In this document: in pieces, positions 35,471 through 43,950 of the stretch | How positions within the stretch are numbered: the stretch's first letter is position 1 | Layout of the letters: each line of letters opens with the position of its first letter | Source of the DNA: Streptomyces sp. TLI_146 | Lineage (GTDB): Bacteria; Actinomycetota; Actinomycetes; Streptomycetales; Streptomycetaceae | Length of the DNA: 64,000 bases | Reading direction: 5' to 3' | NCBI RefSeq assembly: GCF_002846415.1 | Contig: NZ_PJMX01000001.1 | Location: 7,502,001 to 7,566,000, forward strand | Made by a program: the position numbers and the translations under genes | Notes under the pieces: generated by a model | Database searches by the model: none | Seen by the model: the letters and a program-made list of their open reading frames with translations, nothing else | Told to the model about the DNA's origin: nothing

Positions 35471-36382
35471 TCAGCCGACGAAGTCCTGTGCCCACCAGTA
35501 GTTGCCGTTGCCGTCGACCGTGACGCCGACGCCGGTGTACTTGTAGGCGTCGCCCAGGATGTTCTGCTCGTGCAGCGGTTCCTTGATCCACGCGTCGACG
35601 ACCGAGGGGGCGTCCTTCCAGAAGCCGGGTGCGCCGGCCGCGTTCTCGGCGAGGGGCCCGACCGGGCGGGAGTAACCGTACCGGGCGAGCGAGTCGCGGA
35701 TCGCCGCGAAGGTCCAGTGGCCCTGCTGACCACGGCGGGCCTGCTCGTTGGCCTCGTCCTGTGCGGCGCGGGCCACGGCGTCGTCGTACTGGAGCGCCGC
35801 CTTACCGTGCTGTACGCGGTAGTTGTTGACCAGGTCGAACACCTGGCGCTGCAGTGCGGCAGGCGGGTTCTGGCCCTGGTCGCCGCCCCACTTCCACACC
35901 TGGGAGGGCGTGAAGTTGCAGGTGTAGATCTGTACCGGGGTGTTGTCGGCGGTGTTCCCGCCGGAAACGTCCAGGCACTTGTTGGACCGCGGGTTGATGA
36001 GCACGTCGCCCTGGTAGCGGACCCACTTCTGCGCTGGGCTGCCGTTGCAGTCCCACAGCTGCACGGGAGTGCGGTCGGTGGTGCCGCTGGAGGCGACGTC
36101 CAGGCACTTGCCTAACGCGCTCACCGTCGAACCGATCTCGCCGGGCTGCTCGGTGTAGGTCCATCGCTGGGACGCGGTGCCGTTGCAGCCGTAGATCTGT
36201 ACGGGGGTGCCGCTGGCCGTCTTCCCGCCGCGGACGTCGAGGCACTTGCCCCCGAGCCCGACGACCTGACCGGTCAGCTGCGCCGCCTGTGCCGCCTGCG
36301 CCGTGGCCGGAACGGCGGCGATACCCATCGCGGCGACGGCCAGCGTCCCCCATATGTGCGACTTCTTGAGTGCCAGTGTCAT
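35471..36382 (-). CDS. Secreted ricin-type lectin plus CAP-domain protein (TTA codon)
   Basis: A 303-residue exported protein. A signal peptide (HIWGTLAVAAMGIAAVPATA) precedes three ricin B-type repeats ending in QRW, QKW and QVW (residues about 38-168), then a CAP/SCP domain (FDLVNNYRVQHGKAALQYDD, GYSRPVGPLAENAAG, terminal GNGNYWWAQDFVG). It would bind carbohydrate outside the cell; the CAP role is unknown. Leu90 is encoded by a TTA codon (36113-36115), implying bldA-dependent translation. The start is ATG at 36382. Confidence 0.88.
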   Translation of the reverse strand: MTLALKKSHIWGTLAVAAMGIAAVPATAQAAQAAQLTGQVVGLGGKCLDVRGGKTASGTPVQIYGCNGTASQRWTYTEQPGEIGSTVSALGKCLDVASSGTTDRTPVQLWDCNGSPAQKWVRYQGDVLINPRSNKCLDVSGGNTADNTPVQIYTCNFTPSQVWKWGGDQGQNPPAALQRQVFDLVNNYRVQHGKAALQYDDAVARAAQDEANEQARRGQQGHWTFAAIRDSLARYGYSRPVGPLAENAAGAPGFWKDAPSVVDAWIKEPLHEQNILGDAYKYTGVGVTVDGNGNYWWAQDFVG

Positions 36383-36563
36383 GACAGTCGGTCCTTGCCC
36401 TCGAATCCGCGGCCCGGGTGTGCCACCAGGGCCGTTCATGTCGTCGAGGACGCTAGGGACGGGCTCTCAATATCGAATAAACGCCTTGTCAGCGGTCTTG
36501 GTCGGCGCCCGAGAAGGGCGTCAAGCCCCGTACGGCCTCCGCGTCGCCGTCGACGGGAGTCGC

Positions 36564-37661
36564 TCAAGTCCGAGTGGCGAGCCCACACCCCTTGCCGGTC
36601 CGCTGCTCCAGCGGCGCGCTGCGGTCGTACGGGTCGATCCCGGGGCCGTCACCCGTCCCGGCGGTGTTTCCCGCGCCGAATGTCGGGACGAGGTAGCCCG
36701 TCGTGGTGCCGCAACCGCCGTTGGTGATGTGGACTTTGTACGAGACGACGGAGAACGTTCCCGGCTCGGTGATCACCTTCGCGGGGTTGTCCCAATTCAC
36801 CACGACTTCGCGCCGCACGATCGTACGCTCGACCTCGTCGCTGCCCGCAGCTGCGCGCACAACCGGGTATACGTAAGTGATGTCGGTGGACACCTGGAGC
36901 GCGCCGCGCTCACCTTGCTGATACGTCATCCGGCCCCGTGTCTTCACCACGTCCCCGACGAGACGTGTACGCGTCTTGTCGAACCGGCTGAACAGCAGCA
37001 GCGGGTCGTTCTTCTCGGTGGGTGTGCGGAACGCGGCCGACAGATAGTCCTGGACGTCTTTCTGGTGCGGATTGATCCGGGCGATCGCCTTGGTGGGGTG
37101 ATCGCCGTTCAGTACCGCCGAATCCAGGCTGGCGGCGACGAGGAAGTCCCGGGTGCGGCCGAGTGCCTGTGCCACCTCGGCCGTACTCATCCACCCGGTC
37201 GCCTTGGCCTCGGGAACTGTGATCCCGGCGGCGTTGTCGGCCCAGCGTGCTGCAGGTGATCCCCTGAAGGGTTGGTCGAGGGTGGGCCGTTCCGCAGCCG
37301 GTGTGGGCGGCGGTTGGTCGGGGCGTCCCGACTCGGCGGCAAGAGGGGTGTCGGCCTGTGCGTCATCGCCGAACCATCCGACGACCAGCCCCGGAGACAA
37401 GGCCACGACCAGCAGAACGAGCGACGCGAGGAAGCCGACGACGTACCAACCCTGCTTCCTCCGCCTCGGCCGGGCAGGCGAGTGGCCACGCCACACCTGC
37501 GGCGACTCGGGTTCCTCACGCAGCCGCCGAGCCACCATGCGGGCTCGCGCGGACGGCTCCTTGGGCGCGTCCGCCACGCCGTCCGCGGACTCCCGAAGAA
37601 ACCGCTCCCACTCCTCATCAGGCACCGACGATCCGCCGCCGTGCTCCGCAACCCCACCCAC
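36564..37661 (-). CDS. Hypothetical protein with one transmembrane helix
   Basis: A 365-residue protein. The cytoplasmic N-terminus (DEEWERFLRESADGVADAPK) is followed by one membrane helix (WYVVGFLASLVLLVVALSPG). The remaining extracytoplasmic domain contains the beta-rich STDITYVYPVVRAA and two Cys near the C-terminus (TNGGCGTT and GKGCGL). The GTG at 37661 has GGGGA six bases upstream; longer in-frame starts lack one. No family is recognised. It lies in the same direction as the TPR-containing membrane protein gene, and both have single-pass or double-pass layouts. Confidence 0.65.
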   Translation of the reverse strand: MGGVAEHGGGSSVPDEEWERFLRESADGVADAPKEPSARARMVARRLREEPESPQVWRGHSPARPRRRKQGWYVVGFLASLVLLVVALSPGLVVGWFGDDAQADTPLAAESGRPDQPPPTPAAERPTLDQPFRGSPAARWADNAAGITVPEAKATGWMSTAEVAQALGRTRDFLVAASLDSAVLNGDHPTKAIARINPHQKDVQDYLSAAFRTPTEKNDPLLLFSRFDKTRTRLVGDVVKTRGRMTYQQGERGALQVSTDITYVYPVVRAAAGSDEVERTIVRREVVVNWDNPAKVITEPGTFSVVSYKVHITNGGCGTTTGYLVPTFGAGNTAGTGDGPGIDPYDRSAPLEQRTGKGCGLATRT

Positions 37662-37838
37662 GCCAATTCCCCCTGCGTCACCCACCGCCCAGGCCCTCCC
37701 CGGCGGCCTGCCAATGGTCGCACAGCGGGTTGCTGGACCAGGTCTACGGTGCATCGGTACGGGCGCTCGGTAGGGCAGTGGCATCGTCCATGACGCCCGA
37801 TCCCCAATGGCGCCCGCTGCTCCATGGCGCCCGGTTCC

Positions 37839-39380
37839 TCAGACTTCCGGCTCCGAGCGTTCCGCGCCGCCCCGGTGCAGTACCGCTTCCCGGGCCCGCC
37901 GGGCGGATCCCTCGGCCGCGCTCCGGCCGGTTCCCCGGTCGGCGACGATCACTGCGCCCACACTGCCCTTGTCCGCCCAGCCGCACGCTACTTCGGGGAC
38001 GCTGGCGGCGGGTTTGTACGTCACGCACTTCATCCAGCCGCCGTAGCGGCCCGGGTCGGCGTTCCACTCGGCGCTGACGGTCAGGCCGGAGCTCTCCAGG
38101 CCGTGGCGCAGCTCGTCGAGGAGGTCGGGGGTCATGGCATGGAAGTCGCCCGTCGCACCGAGGACGACAAACGCCGTCCGGCCGAGCTCCTTGTCCCCGT
38201 AGACATAGGTGAACGTCTCGCGCGCCACACCCGCGAAATTCCCCTTCAACTGGTCGGCCATACCTTGCTGGACGGGTGTGAGCTCCAGCCTGTCCAGGCG
38301 GCCGAGGCTCGTGGGCGCGGCGACCGTGTAGCGGGGATAGTCGCGGTACTGGATCTGCGACCAGGTCACGGAACCGGCGGCCGCTCCGACGGCGGTGGCG
38401 AGGACGAGCGCGCCGGTGATGCGGTCACGTGGGGTGGGGGCCGGTACGGGCGGCAGCACCGGGAAGGTGAGGTCCTGCGGGGTGGGGGAGGGGGCGGGAG
38501 AGGTGTGTGTCCGGGCCCTGCGTCGAGCTCCGCGCAGGACGAGGTGCAGGGCGGCTGACGGCAGGAGCGGGAGTACGGCGGCGCACGCGGCCCATGCCGG
38601 GAGGGGTACTGCGGGCACGGCGAGGAGTATCGCCGCGTAGGCCACCCAGGACAGCAACGTGCTCGCCAGTGGGCGCACGACCATCAGGCGCAGCGGACTC
38701 CGGCCCGGCCGGACCAACGCGCCCAGGGTTTCGGCGAGCACCGCGAGGCGTTCGTCTTCGGGGCGGGCGCCTGCCTGGATCCGGGCCCGGTCCGCGGCCG
38801 TGCGGGGGGTGGGAGAGAGCCTCAGTACCAGCCGCGCGTCGTGGCGCTGCACTCGGGCGGGCTCGGGTACACCCTTGCCCCCGGCAGCACGCTCGGCCCG
38901 GAGCGCCTGGACCGAGCCCGGGGCCAACTCCCGTACGCGTGCGGCGAGTTCCGGTCCACGACGGTGACGTCCGGGCCGTTCCAGGTAGTCGGCGTTGAGG
39001 CACAGTTCCGCGTAGGCGGACAGCAGGTCGATGTCGTCGGGGAAGGCGTCCAGGCCTGCACGGTATGCGACCTCGGCGCGGTCGTCGTGGTCGTCGTCGC
39101 CTTCGGCGGCGTGCGCGCGGCCCAGGACGGAGTAGAGGCGGGCGCTGGGCCGCACGCCGGCGTCCAGCGCGCGCCGCGCAACTTGCCGGGCCTCGCTGAA
39201 CCGTCCCTCGTGGAGCAGGACCTCGGCCTCCTCAGCTGCGGCTGCGGCTGCGGCTGCGGCGGCGGTTGCTGTGTCGGCTGGCGCGTTGGTGGCGGTGTCC
39301 GCCTTCGCGTCACCCGCAGCCTCAGTCTCCGCTTCCGCTTCCGCGCATGCCGAACTGTCTTCTTGCCCCTTGGCCTGCAT
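37839..39380 (-). CDS. TPR-containing membrane protein with Ala/Glu-rich N-terminus
   Basis: A 513-residue protein. It opens with a low-complexity Ala/Glu/Asp region, then TPR-like helices (residues about 60-150, LLHEGRFSEARQVARRALDA and LLSAYAELCLNADYL). Two adjacent hydrophobic segments follow (LASTLLSWVAYAAILLAVPA and PAWAACAAVLPLLPSAAL), then a third near residue 335 (ITGALVLATAVGAAAGSV). The C-terminal domain is probably outside the membrane. The start is ATG at 39380 with a weak GGGA. Function not recognised. Confidence 0.65.
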   Translation of the reverse strand: MQAKGQEDSSACAEAEAETEAAGDAKADTATNAPADTATAAAAAAAAAAEEAEVLLHEGRFSEARQVARRALDAGVRPSARLYSVLGRAHAAEGDDDHDDRAEVAYRAGLDAFPDDIDLLSAYAELCLNADYLERPGRHRRGPELAARVRELAPGSVQALRAERAAGGKGVPEPARVQRHDARLVLRLSPTPRTAADRARIQAGARPEDERLAVLAETLGALVRPGRSPLRLMVVRPLASTLLSWVAYAAILLAVPAVPLPAWAACAAVLPLLPSAALHLVLRGARRRARTHTSPAPSPTPQDLTFPVLPPVPAPTPRDRITGALVLATAVGAAAGSVTWSQIQYRDYPRYTVAAPTSLGRLDRLELTPVQQGMADQLKGNFAGVARETFTYVYGDKELGRTAFVVLGATGDFHAMTPDLLDELRHGLESSGLTVSAEWNADPGRYGGWMKCVTYKPAASVPEVACGWADKGSVGAVIVADRGTGRSAAEGSARRAREAVLHRGGAERSEPEV

Positions 39381-39463
39381 GATTTCCCACCCTGTGAACG
39401 CTCCGAACGGTTCGGTCAGAATTCCGTTCAGTGGGCAACTATTGTTGCTGGGTGGTGGGACGG

Positions 39464-39938
39464 TCAACCGGGTTGATCAGTGACCAATGCCAAGGCTGGC
39501 CCGGCCCTACGCTCCGACCTGCGGTGGTACCGGTCGGCGTGGTGCGTTGCGGCTCGGCAGCAGGGCCGGTGTGGCCGAAGGTGCTTCCTGCGCGGAGGGA
39601 AGCCTCGCACGGTCGAGACGCCCCCGCATGCGGGTACCAAACTGATGCCGCTCCGAGCAAAGATCATTCCGGGAAACCGGCCTCCGGTGCCGCCGCAGAT
39701 CGCGATGCCGACGGGACGCTGGTTCGCGTAACGGATGAGGCAGCCTGCCGATGTGCAGGCCGAGGGGCCGGTGGCGGGCTTGGTGGTCTCCAGGCCTTCG
39801 CGCACGTAGTCGAGGCGGTCGGGGGGGGACAAGCCAGACGATCTCGGCCTCGTCGGTGAGCCGGTCGGGCGCTGGCCGGTGCATACACATCCTCTCCAAG
39901 AGCAACGTGCCCAGTGTCCGTCGAGTATTGCGGCTCAT
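39464..39938 (-). pseudogene. Possible frameshifted hypothetical gene at a run of eight C
   Basis: In the 677-base gap between the TPR membrane protein and the next gene, a minus-strand frame starts MSRNTRRTLGTLLLERM and continues to TDEAEIVWLV. At a run of eight C (39823-39830 region) the frame must change by one base to continue as PDRLDYVREGLETTKP and GCLIRYANQRPVGIAICGG. The joined protein reads coherently but matches no family I recognise. It may be a decaying gene or a homopolymer error. Confidence 0.35.
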
Positions 39939-40057
39939 GGCGGCGGCACCTGGCGGCGCCGTCGTGGTGACCGGCGGCCGTTGTGTGCCAGGGGCTCAGA
40001 AGGACTGAGTACGGCGACTCATGCTGTGGACCAGCGCGTTCTCGTAGCGTCCAGCTC

Positions 40058-40717
40058 ATGATCCGTATGGGAATAACGCCCGCCCCGCGCCGCTCGCGTG
40101 CCGCGATGGGAGCCATAGTGCTCGGCTGCACGGTGCTCGTCGGCGCGGCGACCGTCGCGGCTCGGACGGTGCCTGCGGCCCTGCACAAGATCGCGGCAGG
40201 GACGCCGTATCCGACGGCCGACCCGGATGCGGCCGCTGAGCGTCTGCAGGGGTACTCCCGCCAGGCGTACACGGCGCTCGAACTACCCGAGCCCACCACA
40301 GTCGCTCTGAACAGCCTGGATTCCGGGCCCTGTTACTCCCACGGGTTCATGCAGATCGACAAGACGGAGCCGGGCGTGGTCAGCGTTCGGCACTCCTGGG
40401 GTGTCGCACGCGTCCCGCAGGTCACTGCCGACGCGGCTCTGGACCGGCTGGAGGCTCGGCTTGCCGCCCGGGGGTGGACGCGGACCTCCGATGATGACCG
40501 AAGCGGTCCGGGATGGAGCGAGCTCGGTTTCCGCTACGAGGATCCGCACGGCGGCGACAAGCTCGACGCGCACTGGAACAGCTCCGGCGGCGGCCTGTAC
40601 GTCGACGTCTACGCCCCCTGCGCCACGATCCCGACCGGCAATCCGGCCCACGACGACGCGCCCCTGACGTGGACGCCGCATGCTCCCTTCCTCGCCACCA
40701 GCCGGCGCGGTTCCTGA
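40058..40717 (+). CDS. Hypothetical protein with N-terminal membrane anchor
   Basis: A 219-residue protein. The N-terminal hydrophobic segment RAAMGAIVLGCTVLVGAATV could be an anchor or signal peptide. The mature part is soluble and mixed, with SGPCYSHGFM and VDVYAPCATIPT giving two Cys that could pair outside the cell. The start is ATG at 40058. No family is recognised. It resembles the extracytoplasmic domains of other small Streptomyces proteins. Confidence 0.6.
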   Translation: MIRMGITPAPRRSRAAMGAIVLGCTVLVGAATVAARTVPAALHKIAAGTPYPTADPDAAAERLQGYSRQAYTALELPEPTTVALNSLDSGPCYSHGFMQIDKTEPGVVSVRHSWGVARVPQVTADAALDRLEARLAARGWTRTSDDDRSGPGWSELGFRYEDPHGGDKLDAHWNSSGGGLYVDVYAPCATIPTGNPAHDDAPLTWTPHAPFLATSRRGS

Positions 40718-40866
40718 GGACAGGGGTGGGCCCGGGCCCGCCTGCGGTGGCGCAGCGTTCAGGGCTGCTGGCGGTTGAGCGCGCGGAGCCGGTCCAGGGA
40801 GGAGTGGTCGGCCGGGGCCGGAACGTACTGGCCGGCATTGGGAACGAAGTAGCCCCGGGTGCCGCG

Positions 40867-41018
40867 ACGGCCCTGGCCGCAGGTGCGCGGACCCAAAGCC
40901 CGGTCAGTTGCCCGGGGCTTGGTGGTCGGGATCACCCCCGCAGGCGCGGGGACCACACGATGCCTGCGGCGCCCGCGTTGCTGCCGCCGGGATCACCCCC
41001 GCATGAGCGGGGGACCAC
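40867..41018. CRISPR. Degenerate type I-E-like CRISPR remnant (two clear repeats, one faint)
   Basis: Two related repeats stand at 40928-40956 and 40989-41018. They share GGATCACCCCCGCA and a GCGGGGACCAC-type end and are separated by exactly 32 bases. A weaker copy with CCGCAGGTGCGCGGACC lies one 61-base period earlier (about 40867-40896). The repeat type matches known Streptomyces I-E repeats. No cas genes are present nearby. The rest of the 562-base gap to the next gene holds no recognised coding sequence. Confidence 0.65.
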
Positions 41019-41279
41019 AGGCCGCGACCTGTGGGTTCGGTCGGTCGGGGAGTGGATTCTACTCACTTTCACAGAGTCTGGCATTTCCATCAAATAGCCA
41101 ATGTTGGCCGAAAGTTGTAGCTCGTGGGGGTGCTTCTCGCAGCAGGTCACCGGTGCTCCAAGCATCCGCAGTGCCCTTAGAACTCCTAACAGAATGATCA
41201 GCACCCGCCCCCGGGGACTGGTCGGCTGAGGGCGTGTGCATGATGAGTCGGCGCACTCACACGGCCCAGGAGATATGAC

Positions 41280-41734
41280 ATGACCGAGCGCGGTCCAGTG
41301 GACCTCATCCACCTTGTTGATGAGGAGAACAGCGTGGTCGTTCGGGTAGCGGGGCCAGCATTCGCAGTGTCCCCATGGGACGGCTGCCTTGAAGTCGACA
41401 TCGTGGTGACCAGCGAGTTCGCGAAGGGCCACCTCGCAGGGGTGTGCCTACTGCCCGAGGATCTGGATGATTGGGCAGAGGCGCTCGAACTGCTCGCCGT
41501 TGGCCAACCGGCGCACTGGATGGACGACGGTCGGAACCCGGAGATCCGGATCACGCCGAAGGGGCCGTATCCTCCCGCGGTGAGATCCTCAACGCGATCG
41601 AGGTGGTGGTGAGGGACACAACGGTGTCCCTCACGTCGGTTTGTGTATTGGCGCGCCTGCCCGACGACTGGGTCGATGCCCAGCGTCTGCGGCTCGCCCA
41701 GGTGCGTGCCGCGTGGCCCTTCGGCCAGGGTTGA
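41280..41734 (+). pseudogene. DUF5959 family gene, frameshifted
   Basis: It starts at ATG 41280 with AGGAG seven bases upstream. The first part, DLIHLVDEENSVVVRVAG then LPEDLDDWAEALELLAVG and HWMDDGRNPEIRI, is typical DUF5959. Near 41575 the frame shifts by one missing base at a CCC run; the conserved remainder, EILNAIEVVVRDTTVSL and DDWVDAQRLRLAQVRAAWPF, continues in another frame to 41734. As deposited it is broken. It lies inside the outer repeats of the IS5-type element. Confidence 0.75.
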
Positions 41735-41746
41735 GGACAGCAGCTC

Positions 41747-42594
41747 TCAGCTGCGGGTAGTGGCCTCACGGGTGATGAGGCGCCTCCAACAGATGAGTGC
41801 GCATCCGAGCGTGAGGAAGGCTTCGTGGATGTCATCGCGGATCTCCCACCGGATGCGCAGGCGGCGGAACCAGTGCAGGTGGGCGAAGGCGCGTTCCACG
41901 ACCCAGCGTTGGGTTCCCAGTCCGGAGCCGTGTTCGGTACCCCGCCGCGCGATCAGCGGTTTCACTCCGAGTGCGCGGACGAGGCGGCGGTACTTGTCGT
42001 GGTCGTAGCCACGGTCACCGAGTACGACGTCCGGGCGGCGCCGGGGCCGGCCGCGCTTGCCGCGTACCGGCGGAACGGCTTCGAGCAGCGGAATGAGCTG
42101 GGTGACGTCGTTGCGGTTGCCGCCCGTCAGGGTGGCGGCGAGCGGGATGCCGGTGGCATCGGTGATCAGGTGATGCTTGCTGCCGGTTCTACCTCGGTCC
42201 ACGGGGCTTCGTCCCGTCTTGGGCCCCCTTTTAGCGCCCGGATGTGGGAGCCGTCGACCGCCGCCCGGGAGAAGTCCAGGGCGTTCGCGCTGCGCAGCTC
42301 CGCCAGGAGCACCTGGTGCAGCCGGGGCCACACATCGGCCTCGGTCCACTCGGCCAGGCGGCGCCAGTACGTCATGCCCGAACCGAAGCCGAGTTCCTGC
42401 GGCAGGTGTTCCCAGGCGATCCCGGTGTGCAGGACGAACAGGATGCCCTGAAACATCAGCCGGTCCGGATGCCGCTTCCGTCCCGGATGCGGAGTTCGGC
42501 GTTCCATCTTCGGCAGCAACGGCTCGATCACCGCCCACAACTCGTCATCCACATGCCACGGCTTCGGACGAGCCACCCCACACCCCCGGATCAA
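41747..42594 (-). CDS. IS5-family transposase, two overlapping frames (-1 shift)
   Basis: The first frame starts near 42594 (ARPKPWHVDDELWAVIEPLL), carries the DUF4096-type N-terminus and the first catalytic Asp in AAVDGSHIRALKGG. A -1 shift at AAAAGGGGG leads to the second frame with GSKHHLITDATG, the second Asp in VLGDRGYDHD and the Glu in VERAFAHLHWFRRLRIRWE. This fits the DDE catalytic triad and the programmed frameshifting known in the IS427 group. The downstream stop is at 41747. Whether the shift is programmed or a decay mutation cannot be decided from sequence. Confidence 0.85.
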
Positions 42595-42767
42595 CAGTCC
42601 CGGAGCGATCCAACCACCTCGAAGATCATTTCGTTAGGAGCTAACAGAGCGGATGTCGGCGGTTCGGAACCGTGCGTGCTCGCTTCGCCGCAGAGCCGAT
42701 CACGGCGGGAGATGTTGATCTCGCCCGGTTGTTGGCCCGGGGGAAGGGGGCGTGCAGGAACGGGACC

Positions 42768-43169
42768 TCAACGCACGGTGCCACGGTTGTGCGTATCGAA
42801 GCGGCGTCGTGCGGTGTCGATTTCGTCGAGGTAGCGGCGGGTCCAGGCGCACATGCCGTTGACCGTGTCGCGCAGCGGCGCGCCTGCCTCGGTGAGGTGG
42901 TAGTCGACGCGGGGCGGCACCGTCGCGTAAACGGCCCTGTGCACCACCCCGTCCCGTTCCAGCCCGCGCAGGGTCTGAGTGAGCATTTTGTGGCTGATGC
43001 CCTCGACTTCGGCTCTGAGCCCGGTGAACCGCAGCGTGCGCGTCCCCAGGGCGTTGATGACGAGCGGTGCCCACTTGTTGGCCACCCCCGAGAAGATCTC
43101 GCGGGCGAGGGAATGGGCGCGTGCCACGTCCGCGTCGTCGGGGACGGGCTGGGGCTGCTCGGTTTCCAT
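42768..43169 (-). CDS. HxlR-family winged-helix regulator
   Basis: A 133-residue regulator of the HxlR/MarR-like group. FSGVANKWAPLVINALGTRT, then TLRFTGLRAEVEGISHKMLTQ and LRGLERDGVVHRAVYA, form the winged helix-turn-helix. HxlR proteins often sense electrophiles or aldehydes and act on divergent genes. The start is ATG at 43169. It is divergent from a VOC gene, which may be its target. A GTGCGT/ACGCAC inverted repeat lies in the intergenic region. Confidence 0.88.
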   Translation of the reverse strand: METEQPQPVPDDADVARAHSLAREIFSGVANKWAPLVINALGTRTLRFTGLRAEVEGISHKMLTQTLRGLERDGVVHRAVYATVPPRVDYHLTEAGAPLRDTVNGMCAWTRRYLDEIDTARRRFDTHNRGTVR

Positions 43170-43191
43170 GAGGTTCCTCTCTCATCGAAAA

Positions 43192-43221
43192 GTGCGTTCT
43201 TCCACGCCCGAGGCTACGCAC
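43192..43221. promoter_or_regulatory. Weak inverted repeat between HxlR and VOC genes
   Basis: GTGCGT (43192-43197) and ACGCAC (43216-43221) form a 6-bp inverted repeat with an 18-base spacer in the divergent promoter region. The spacing suits an HxlR dimer site, but the repeat is short. Confidence 0.3.
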
Positions 43222-43281
43222 CTACGGTTCCAGAGAACCCGGAAGAGACTTGAGCCGGCGGAGACTTGAGAGGGCACGGCC

Positions 43282-43665
43282 ATGACCATCCTGAAGGCCT
43301 ACGCACGCCTGTGGACCGACGACCTCGACCGCGCGCTGCCTCTCCTGGAGCAACTTACTGGCGAGCAGCCCCACTTACGGCTGGACTTCCACACGGTGGG
43401 CCTCGCCGCCATCGGTGACTTCCTGGTGATCGCGGGCCCGGCCGAGGAGCGAGCGAAGTATGGCCACGCCTCCGCCACCGTCGTCGTCGAAGATCTCGAC
43501 GCCCTCCATGCGACGCTGGTGTCTGCGGAGGCCACCATCACCACTCCCGTAGCCGATGGCCCGACGGGGCGGTTCCTCTATGCGCGCCATGCGGATGGGG
43601 CAGGCGTGGAGTATGTCGAGTGGAATCGGAGCTGGTTGACAGGCTCATCCGTGCGTAGGCCCTGA
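43282..43665 (+). CDS. VOC-family protein with TTA codon
   Basis: A 127-residue glyoxalase/dioxygenase-fold protein: LKAYARLWTDDLDRALPLLE opens the first module and GRFLYARHADGAGVEYVEW closes the second. The substrate is unknown. Leu32 is encoded by TTA (43375-43377), so translation may depend on the bldA tRNA and be restricted to late growth. GAGAGGG precedes the ATG. It is divergent from the HxlR regulator, a common arrangement for inducible detoxification genes. Confidence 0.85.
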   Translation: MTILKAYARLWTDDLDRALPLLEQLTGEQPHLRLDFHTVGLAAIGDFLVIAGPAEERAKYGHASATVVVEDLDALHATLVSAEATITTPVADGPTGRFLYARHADGAGVEYVEWNRSWLTGSSVRRP

Positions 43666-43950
43666 TACGGCCCAGATGGTGGGCTGTCCGTACCGGAGTG
43701 TGCCGTTCTCACTGCGGATGCGGGCGTGTTCGCGGCGGACGGCCTGCATGGTGAGGTGGCGGACGTCGAGGGCGTGCTGCCGCAGTAGCCCGAAGTCCGC
43801 CTGCGTGTACGTGGGGGGGGCACCCGCGCCGTCCACCTTCCTGGTCCGCCAGGTAGCTGGACGGTGTCTTCGGCAAGCCGCTCGGCATGAGGCCCCTGAG
43901 TGCGCCCGGCGGGCCGTATCCCGACTGTCATTCACCCGGGCGGGGACGGT

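Larger units (their letters stand above)
41183..42640. mobile_element. IS5-family insertion sequence (IS427-like), with passenger region
   Basis: The right terminal repeat GATCATTTCGTTAGGAG (42624-42640) has a 15/17-match inverted partner, CTCCTAACAGAATGATC, at 41183-41199. The transposase lies next to the right end. The left end is about 560 bases past the transposase stop, and a DUF5959 gene occupies that space. So the element is either a 1.46-kb IS with a passenger or two related IS ends around other DNA. No clear target duplication was seen; TA dinucleotides flank both ends. Confidence 0.6.

Noticed and set aside
39480..39731. A plus-strand 83-codon frame in the intergenic gap
   Set aside because: It overlaps a better minus-strand reading, has no ribosome site and shows Arg-rich composition typical of shadow frames.
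40932..41432. A minus-strand frame crossing the CRISPR remnant and the IS left end
   Set aside because: It is composed of repeat and terminal-repeat sequence with no conserved motifs, so it is a shadow reading.
43645..43935. A minus-strand frame ending in TYTQADFGLLRQHALDV and SENGTLRYGQPTIW next to a run of eight G
   Set aside because: The end reads protein-like, but the start is Arg-rich, no ribosome site is seen and no family is recognised. It may be a relic, but support is too weak to list.
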